From JAICYJ01 sp036263035 (GTDB lineage: Bacteria; Actinomycetota; Thermoleophilia; Gaiellales; JAICJC01): a stretch of DNA of 59,774 nt. Each line of letters starts with the position of its first letter. The first letter of the stretch is position 1. A model generated the notes under the pieces. That model saw nothing but the letters and a program-made list of their open reading frames with translations, did not search any database and was not told the origin of the DNA. Shown in pieces: positions 55,651 to 59,774 of this stretch. The stretch lies in NCBI GenBank assembly GCA_036263035.1, contig DATAHR010000264.1, positions 1-59,774 on the forward strand. Reading direction: 5' to 3'. Position numbers and translations under genes: made by a program.

Positions 55651-55683
55651 GCGGGGGGTCGGGATGTGCTCCCGGCCCCCCGC
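55651..55683 (-). terminator. Intrinsic terminator of the sulfate operon
   Basis: 14-bp G+C-rich stem (GCGGGGGG and CCCCCCGC outer arms, one internal G-T pair) with a 5-base loop, about 10 bp after the sat stop. On the minus strand it is followed by TTGTGTTCTCTT, a T-rich run. Confidence 0.8.
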
Positions 55684-55693
55684 GGAGGCTCTG

Positions 55694-56863
55694 CTACTGC
55701 TGGCGGTAGGCCTCGATCAGCACCTGGGCCACCTCCGGGCGCGAGAACTCGACAGGCGGCACCTCGCCGTTGCCGAGCATCTCCCGCACCTTGGTGCCCG
55801 AGAGGAAGACGTGGTGGTCCGCGTCGTGCGGGCACGTCTTGTTCGAGGCCATGTTCCCGCACGTCCTGCAGAAGAACGTGTGGTCGAAGAACATCGGCTC
55901 GATGTCGAGCTCGTGCGGCTCGAACTCGTCGAAGATGTGATGCGCGTCGTAGGTGCCGTAGTACGACCCGACGCCCGCGTGGTCTCGCCCGACGATGAAG
56001 TGCGAGCAGCCGTAGTTCTTGCGGCAGATCGCGTGCCAGACCGCCTCGCGGGGGCCGGCGTAGCGCATCGCCGCCGGGAACACGCTGAGCAGGGTGCGGT
56101 CGGCCGGGTAGTACTTCTCGAGCAGCACCTGGTAGCAGCGCATCCGCACGTCCGCCGGGATGTCGTCGCCCTTCGTCTTGCCGACGAGCGGGTGCAGCAG
56201 CAGCCCGTCCACCGTCTCCAGCGCGCACTTCTGAATGTACTCGTGGGCACGATGCACCGGGTTTCGCGTCTGGAACCCGACGACCCGCGCCCAGCCGCGC
56301 TCGGCGAAGACCGCCCGGGTGTCCTTCGGATCCAGGTGGTGCGACGGGAACGCCGGGTCGGGCCGCTTGAAGACCGTGACCGGGCCACCCACCAGCGTCG
56401 GGCCCTCGGCATATATCTGCGCCACGCCGGGGTGCTGCTCATCGGTGGTGCGGTAGGTCTTGGCCGCCTCGTTCTCGCGGTCGACCGAGTACACCTCCTC
56501 GACGTCCAGGACGCCGAGCAGCTCGCCCTCGGGGCTCTCCAGCGCAACACGGTCGCCCTCCGGCGCCTCCGGCGCCGACAGGGTCACGGGAAGCGCCCAG
56601 GGCAGGCCGTTTGACAGGTGCATCGACTCGACCGACGCGTCGTAGTCGGCCCGGGTCATGAAGCCCGTCAGCGGCGACAGCGCGCCGGAGGCGATCATGT
56701 CCAGGTCGGCCGTCTGCTTCTCACTCATCCGCACGCGGGGGAGCGATGCGGCCTCCTCGGCCAGCGAGGCGGCCTCGTCACCGGTCACCGTGCGATCGAT
56801 CAGCTCCCCGCCGTGCGGCGCGATCAGGTTTCCACCGGTCTTCGTCGTCGTGGCCTCTGCCAT
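55694..56863 (-). CDS. sat: Sulfate adenylyltransferase (ATP sulfurylase)
   Basis: 389 residues, single-subunit type. It makes adenylylsulfate (APS) from sulfate and ATP. Motifs: FQTRNPVHRAHEYIQK (QxRN and HxxH), GRDHAGVGSYYG (GRD), ATP-site MRYAGPREAVWHAICRKNYGC, and a zinc-type CRTCGNMASNKTC. Its ATG overlaps the cysC stop (TGATG). It lies at the end of the operon before a strong terminator. It feeds both CysC (PAPS) and CysH (reduction). Confidence 0.97.
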   Translation of the reverse strand: MAEATTTKTGGNLIAPHGGELIDRTVTGDEAASLAEEAASLPRVRMSEKQTADLDMIASGALSPLTGFMTRADYDASVESMHLSNGLPWALPVTLSAPEAPEGDRVALESPEGELLGVLDVEEVYSVDRENEAAKTYRTTDEQHPGVAQIYAEGPTLVGGPVTVFKRPDPAFPSHHLDPKDTRAVFAERGWARVVGFQTRNPVHRAHEYIQKCALETVDGLLLHPLVGKTKGDDIPADVRMRCYQVLLEKYYPADRTLLSVFPAAMRYAGPREAVWHAICRKNYGCSHFIVGRDHAGVGSYYGTYDAHHIFDEFEPHELDIEPMFFDHTFFCRTCGNMASNKTCPHDADHHVFLSGTKVREMLGNGEVPPVEFSRPEVAQVLIEAYRQQ

Positions 56864-57426
56864 CAGGCGACGGCCTCCTCGGCCTCGCGTGCCAGGAACC
56901 CGAGCTCCTCCAGGCGGTCGATCACGACCCGCGCCGACTGCTCCGGCGTGCGGCCCTCGGTCTCGACCACGATCTCGGGGTCGGTCGGAGGCTCGTACGG
57001 ATCGGACACGCCCGTGAACTCCTTGATCTCGCCGGCGAACGCCTTGGCGTAGAGCCCCTTGACGTCCCGCCGCGCGCACTCGTCCAGCGACGTGGCCACG
57101 TAGACCTCGACGAACCGGTCGCCGATCATCTCGCGCACCGCGTCGCGCGTCTCGGCGTACGGCGAGATCGCGGCGACGATGACGCCGGCGCCATGGCGGG
57201 TCAGCAGCTTCGCGACGAAGCCGATCCGCAGGATGTTGGTGTCGCGGTCCTCCCGGGAGAACCCGAGGCCCTTGCTGAGGTTGGTGCGGACGACGTCGCC
57301 GTCGAGATGGTCGACGAGGATGCCGCGCCGCTCGAGCTCGGGGCCGACGATCTCGGCGATCGTGCTCTTGCCGGCACCGGACAGTCCGGTGAACCAGAGT
57401 GTGAATCCATGGTTTTCCTGTGGCAC
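56863..57426 (-). CDS. cysC: Adenylylsulfate kinase
   Basis: 187 residues from GTG 57426 with AAAGGA about ten bases upstream. P-loop FTGLSGAGKSTIAEIV, HLDGDVVRTNLSKGLGFSREDRDTNILRIG, and the lid KGLYAKAFAGEIKEFTGVSDPYEPP. It phosphorylates APS to PAPS. As the neighbouring CysH looks APS-specific, PAPS is probably made for sulfotransfer rather than for reduction; a sulfotransferase gene lies in the polysaccharide region of the window. Confidence 0.97.
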   Translation of the reverse strand: MPQENHGFTLWFTGLSGAGKSTIAEIVGPELERRGILVDHLDGDVVRTNLSKGLGFSREDRDTNILRIGFVAKLLTRHGAGVIVAAISPYAETRDAVREMIGDRFVEVYVATSLDECARRDVKGLYAKAFAGEIKEFTGVSDPYEPPTDPEIVVETEGRTPEQSARVVIDRLEELGFLAREAEEAVA

Positions 57427-57473
57427 TTGTGGAGATCCTTTCGCAGTTGTACCGTCTGGCGCTTTGTAGCGCC

Positions 57474-58178
57474 TCAGCTTCCGTGGAGGCCGCACTCCAC
57501 CTTGCCGGTGCCCTTCCAGCGGCCGGTCCGCTCGTCCCCGCCCTCCTCCACCGCGCTGGTGCAGGGGACGCAGCCGATCGACGGGAATCCGTGGTCGTGC
57601 AACGGGTTATAGGGGATGCCGTGCCTCCAGATATAACGCCAGACGTCGCGGTTCGTCCAGTCCACGAGCGGCTGCACCTTCACCACGCCGCGGCGCTCAT
57701 CTATTTCGATTTTGCGGGCGTTTTCGCGAGTTGTCGACTGCTCCCTGCGAATTCCCGTGATCCAGGCGTCCATACCCTCGAGCGCCTGGCGCAGCGGTGC
57801 GACCTTGCGCATCCCGCAGCACGCGTCCGGATCCCGCTCCCACAGCCGATCCCCGTGCACGGCGGCCTGCTCCTCCACCGACAGCTCGGGCTCGATCCGG
57901 TCGAACCGGACCGGGTAGCGCTCGATCAGCTTGCGCCGCGTCTCGTAGGTCTCGCGGAACAGCAGGCCGGTGTCGAACTCGACCACGCGCACGTCGGGCT
58001 CGATCTCCGAGAGCATGTGCACCAGCACGGAGCTCTGCTTCTGCCAGGAGCAGGTCAGCACCAGCCGCGGATGGAACAGCTCGACGGCAACCCGCAGGAC
58101 GTCCTCCGCCCGCTTGTCCTCGAGCTCGTTCGCGAGCCGCTCGGCCTCGGCCGGGCTGATCGGGAGGATCGTGCTCAC
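57474..58178 (-). CDS. cysH: Assimilatory APS (PAPS) reductase, [4Fe-4S] type
   Basis: 234 residues from GTG 58178. CysH fold with LTCSWQKQSSVLVHM, VVEFDTGLLFRETYETR, the Cys pair in DPDACCGMRKVAPL and CVPCTSAV, and the catalytic Cys in the C-terminal ECGLHGS. The two Cys pairs (CC...CxxC) ligate a [4Fe-4S] cluster and mark APS-type reductases. It reduces APS to sulfite with thioredoxin. GTGA overlap with comA upstream. Confidence 0.96.
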   Translation of the reverse strand: MSTILPISPAEAERLANELEDKRAEDVLRVAVELFHPRLVLTCSWQKQSSVLVHMLSEIEPDVRVVEFDTGLLFRETYETRRKLIERYPVRFDRIEPELSVEEQAAVHGDRLWERDPDACCGMRKVAPLRQALEGMDAWITGIRREQSTTRENARKIEIDERRGVVKVQPLVDWTNRDVWRYIWRHGIPYNPLHDHGFPSIGCVPCTSAVEEGGDERTGRWKGTGKVECGLHGS

Positions 58179-58954
58179 GTCGCCGTCGGGATGTCGCGAA
58201 GCAGGAGGTCGGGCATCGTGTCCGAGCGCAGGCCGAGGCGCAGCGTCTCCAGCGGGATCACCTCGTCGGGCGGGATGTTGCCGAGGTTGACCTCGGGCCC
58301 GAGGTGGCGGATGAACCAGGCCTGCTGCTCCTTCTGCGGGGCCTCGAACAGCAGCTGGTCGAGCGGGATCTCGTGCACGATCTCGTCGATCAGGCCGCTT
58401 CGCACCTCGCCGGTGCCGCGGAAGATGCCGGCCGTTCCGGTCTCGCGCGCCTCGGTGATCACCTTCCACGCGCCGGCCTCGAGCTCCTCGCGGATCCAGG
58501 CGACCCACTGGTAGGGCGCGTAGATCGCGTCCTGATCCTTCGAGCCCACCTCCGACAGCACGACGAAGTCCTCCGCGAGCGCGCCGATCAGCTCCTGCTT
58601 GCTCTCGCGCTCCATCCGCAGCGTGCCGTCGCTGACCTCGACGTGCGTGAAGCCGTAGCCCTTCGTCCAGCGCTTGAACTCGTCCACCTTGCCGCGGGCG
58701 ACGGCGGCTTCGAGCAGCGTCCCGCCGCACATCACGGGCGTGTCGAACGAGCGGTACAGCTTCACCTTCTCGGAGAGGTTCTGCGTGACGTACGACGTGC
58801 CCCAGCCGAGCTTGACGATGTCGACGTACTCGCCCGCGGTCTCGAACAGCCCGTTCACATCGGCCAGCGTCATGCCCTTGTCGATCACGTGGGTGAGGCC
58901 GCGCTCACGCGGCTTCGAGGGGCGCAGCGGGACTCCCAGGAACTCTTCGACCAT
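58175..58954 (-). CDS. comA: Phosphosulfolactate synthase
   Basis: 259 residues. ComA family TIM barrel: RERGLTHVIDKGM, VDIVKLGWGTSYV, CGGTLLEAAVARGKVDEF, VEVSDGTLRME, FVVLSEVGSKD, and ITEARETGTAGIF with the conserved acid residues. It adds sulfite to phosphoenolpyruvate giving (2R)-phospho-3-sulfolactate, first step to coenzyme M or sulfolactate. In one operon with APS reductase, its sulfite supply is local. comB/comC are not in the window. Confidence 0.93.
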   Translation of the reverse strand: MVEEFLGVPLRPSKPRERGLTHVIDKGMTLADVNGLFETAGEYVDIVKLGWGTSYVTQNLSEKVKLYRSFDTPVMCGGTLLEAAVARGKVDEFKRWTKGYGFTHVEVSDGTLRMERESKQELIGALAEDFVVLSEVGSKDQDAIYAPYQWVAWIREELEAGAWKVITEARETGTAGIFRGTGEVRSGLIDEIVHEIPLDQLLFEAPQKEQQAWFIRHLGPEVNLGNIPPDEVIPLETLRLGLRSDTMPDLLLRDIPTAT

Positions 58955-58957
58955 GGC

Positions 58958-59545
58958 CTACAACCTCGAGTAGATGGTTTCCTCGAGCCGCCTGCGCGCC
59001 TCGACCTGGACGTTCTCGTACAGCGACTCGCCGTGGGTATCCATGCCGACGATCAGCGGCCCGAAGTCCCGCACCCGGAACTTCCAGAGGCACTCCGGCA
59101 TCAGGTCCTCCCACTCGACCTGCTCGATCTCCTCGATCTGCGTCGTCTCCAGGGCCGCCGCGCCGCCGACGATGGCGAGATAGACGCCGCCGTGCGCGCG
59201 CAGCGGCTCGAGCGCCTCCGGCAGCAGGCCGCCCTTGCCGATGATCGCGCGCGCGTGGTGGTCGCGGACGAGGCCCTCGGTGAAGCGGCTCATGCGTGCG
59301 CTGGTGGTGGTGCCGATGCACATCGGCTCGTAGCGGCCGTCGCCGAGCTTGCGGACGTTGGGGGCGGTGTGCAGGAGCGCGGCCCCCTCGAGCGACATGG
59401 GCGGCTCCTGGCCGCGATCGAAGATGCGGATCTGGGTGGCATCGCGGATGCCGATGATGTGGCCCTGGATGGTGACGGTGTCGCCGGCGCGCAGCTCGCG
59501 GACGGTGGACTCGTCGGTGGGGAAGGTGATCTCGTGATGGGCCAT
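58958..59545 (-). CDS. Fumarate hydratase class I, beta subunit/domain
   Basis: 195 residues from ATG 59545 with GGGAGG four bases upstream. C-terminal domain of iron-sulfur fumarases: RELRAGDTVTIQGHIIGIRDATQIRI, LEGAALLHTAPNV, CIGTTTSARMSRF, IIGKGGLL, LAIVGGAAALETTQIEEIEQVEWEDLMPECLWKFRVRDFGPLIVGMDTHGESLYENV. It works with the separately encoded alpha subunit upstream, overlapping by 1 bp. Hydrates fumarate to malate; tartrate dehydratase is a close alternative. Three bp separate its stop from comA. Confidence 0.93.
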   Translation of the reverse strand: MAHHEITFPTDESTVRELRAGDTVTIQGHIIGIRDATQIRIFDRGQEPPMSLEGAALLHTAPNVRKLGDGRYEPMCIGTTTSARMSRFTEGLVRDHHARAIIGKGGLLPEALEPLRAHGGVYLAIVGGAAALETTQIEEIEQVEWEDLMPECLWKFRVRDFGPLIVGMDTHGESLYENVQVEARRRLEETIYSRL

Positions 59546-59774
59546 CACGCCTCCCGGTCGTAGTCGACGGTGCCGTCGGCGTGGATGTGGGCGCTGGCGC
59601 GGCGCGCGGCCCAGCATTGGTAGTTCACGGCCACGGGATTCAACGTGATGTGCGTGTGCGCCTGCTCCACGTGCACGGAGAGGACGGTGGTGTCGCCGCC
59701 CAGGCCCATCGGGCCGATGCCGGTCTCGTTCAGGAGCTCGAACAGCTCCCGCTCGAGCTGGGCGACGTCCGGGT
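59545..59774 (-). CDS. Fumarate hydratase class I, alpha subunit (C-terminal part, 5' end outside window)
   Basis: Last 75 residues of the alpha subunit: NETGIGPMGLGGDTTVLSVHVEQAHTHITLNPVAVNYQCW, with the cluster-ligand Cys in NYQCW. It ends in TGATG, overlapping the beta subunit start. The N-terminal two-thirds and the operon promoter lie beyond the window edge. Confidence 0.9.
   Translation of the reverse strand, partial: PDVAQLERELFELLNETGIGPMGLGGDTTVLSVHVEQAHTHITLNPVAVNYQCWAARRASAHIHADGTVDYDREA

Noticed and set aside
1..59774. tRNA, rRNA, insertion sequences, prophage or integrase genes
   Set aside because: None recognised on reading both strands; no transposase, integrase or terminal repeat signals were found.

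Overview
The window is gene-dense, roughly 70% G+C DNA with very short intergenic gaps, many 1-4 bp start/stop overlaps and GTG/TTG starts. This, together with futalosine-route menaquinone genes, a LemA/HtrA/DedA/GtrA complement and the general protein style, points to a chromosome segment of a high-GC actinobacterium-like organism, most likely a deep-branching class such as Thermoleophilia (inference; no marker gene or rRNA is present to settle it). No mobile element, CRISPR array, tRNA or rRNA was seen. Many start codons have a TANNNT -10-like hexamer 6-10 bp upstream and no Shine-Dalgarno sequence, so leaderless transcription appears common.

Layout. 1-3061: a glutamine-synthetase-family enzyme (cut by the window edge) divergent from a class I glutamine-amidotransferase-type hydrolase (gamma-glutamyl-amine catabolism), then a secreted protein. 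3065-5124: an unusual two-component module, NarL-type regulator / HisKA_3 phosphoacceptor domain fused to a PfkB sugar-kinase domain / stand-alone receiver. 5188-18647: housekeeping and envelope genes: a CDF transporter with three tail domains, HtrA protease, lipid kinase, Clp-fold membrane protease, phosphodiesterase, GtrA plus a GT-C-like membrane protein, YmdB phosphoesterase, a degenerate M23 protein, an AI-2E transporter and an HTH-TPR regulator. 18707-21341: hemB-hemL plus an orphan prenyltransferase-like protein.

22229-34645 is respiratory quinone country: LemA, UbiD- and UbiX-type enzymes, a Bacillus-type split menaquinol:cytochrome c reductase (qcrABC), UbiE/MenG methyltransferase, polyprenyl synthase, and mqnE-mqnA-mqnC of the futalosine pathway with a lipid-binding-type protein and a methyltransferase downstream. 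34652-54551 is a surface-polysaccharide region: sugar aminotransferase, DUF354 protein, Wzz-like protein, GDP-heptose precursor genes (hddA-gmhA-gmhB), glycosyltransferases, a sugar-phosphate transferase, a FemAB-like protein, two O-antigen ligase/polymerase-type proteins, a PQQ-type propeller, a sulfotransferase and, inserted between them, a pseudo-hydrolase/adenylyl cyclase paired with a cyclic-nucleotide-binding protein.

54591-59774 is sulfur metabolism on the minus strand: TauE/SafE permease, then an operon reading fumarase alpha-beta, comA, cysH, cysC, sat, ended by a strong hairpin terminator. The cysC product (PAPS) is the donor the sulfotransferase in the polysaccharide region would need, and comA would divert sulfite to sulfolactate. 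The most novel-looking item is the HisKA_3-PfkB fusion flanked by two response regulators.
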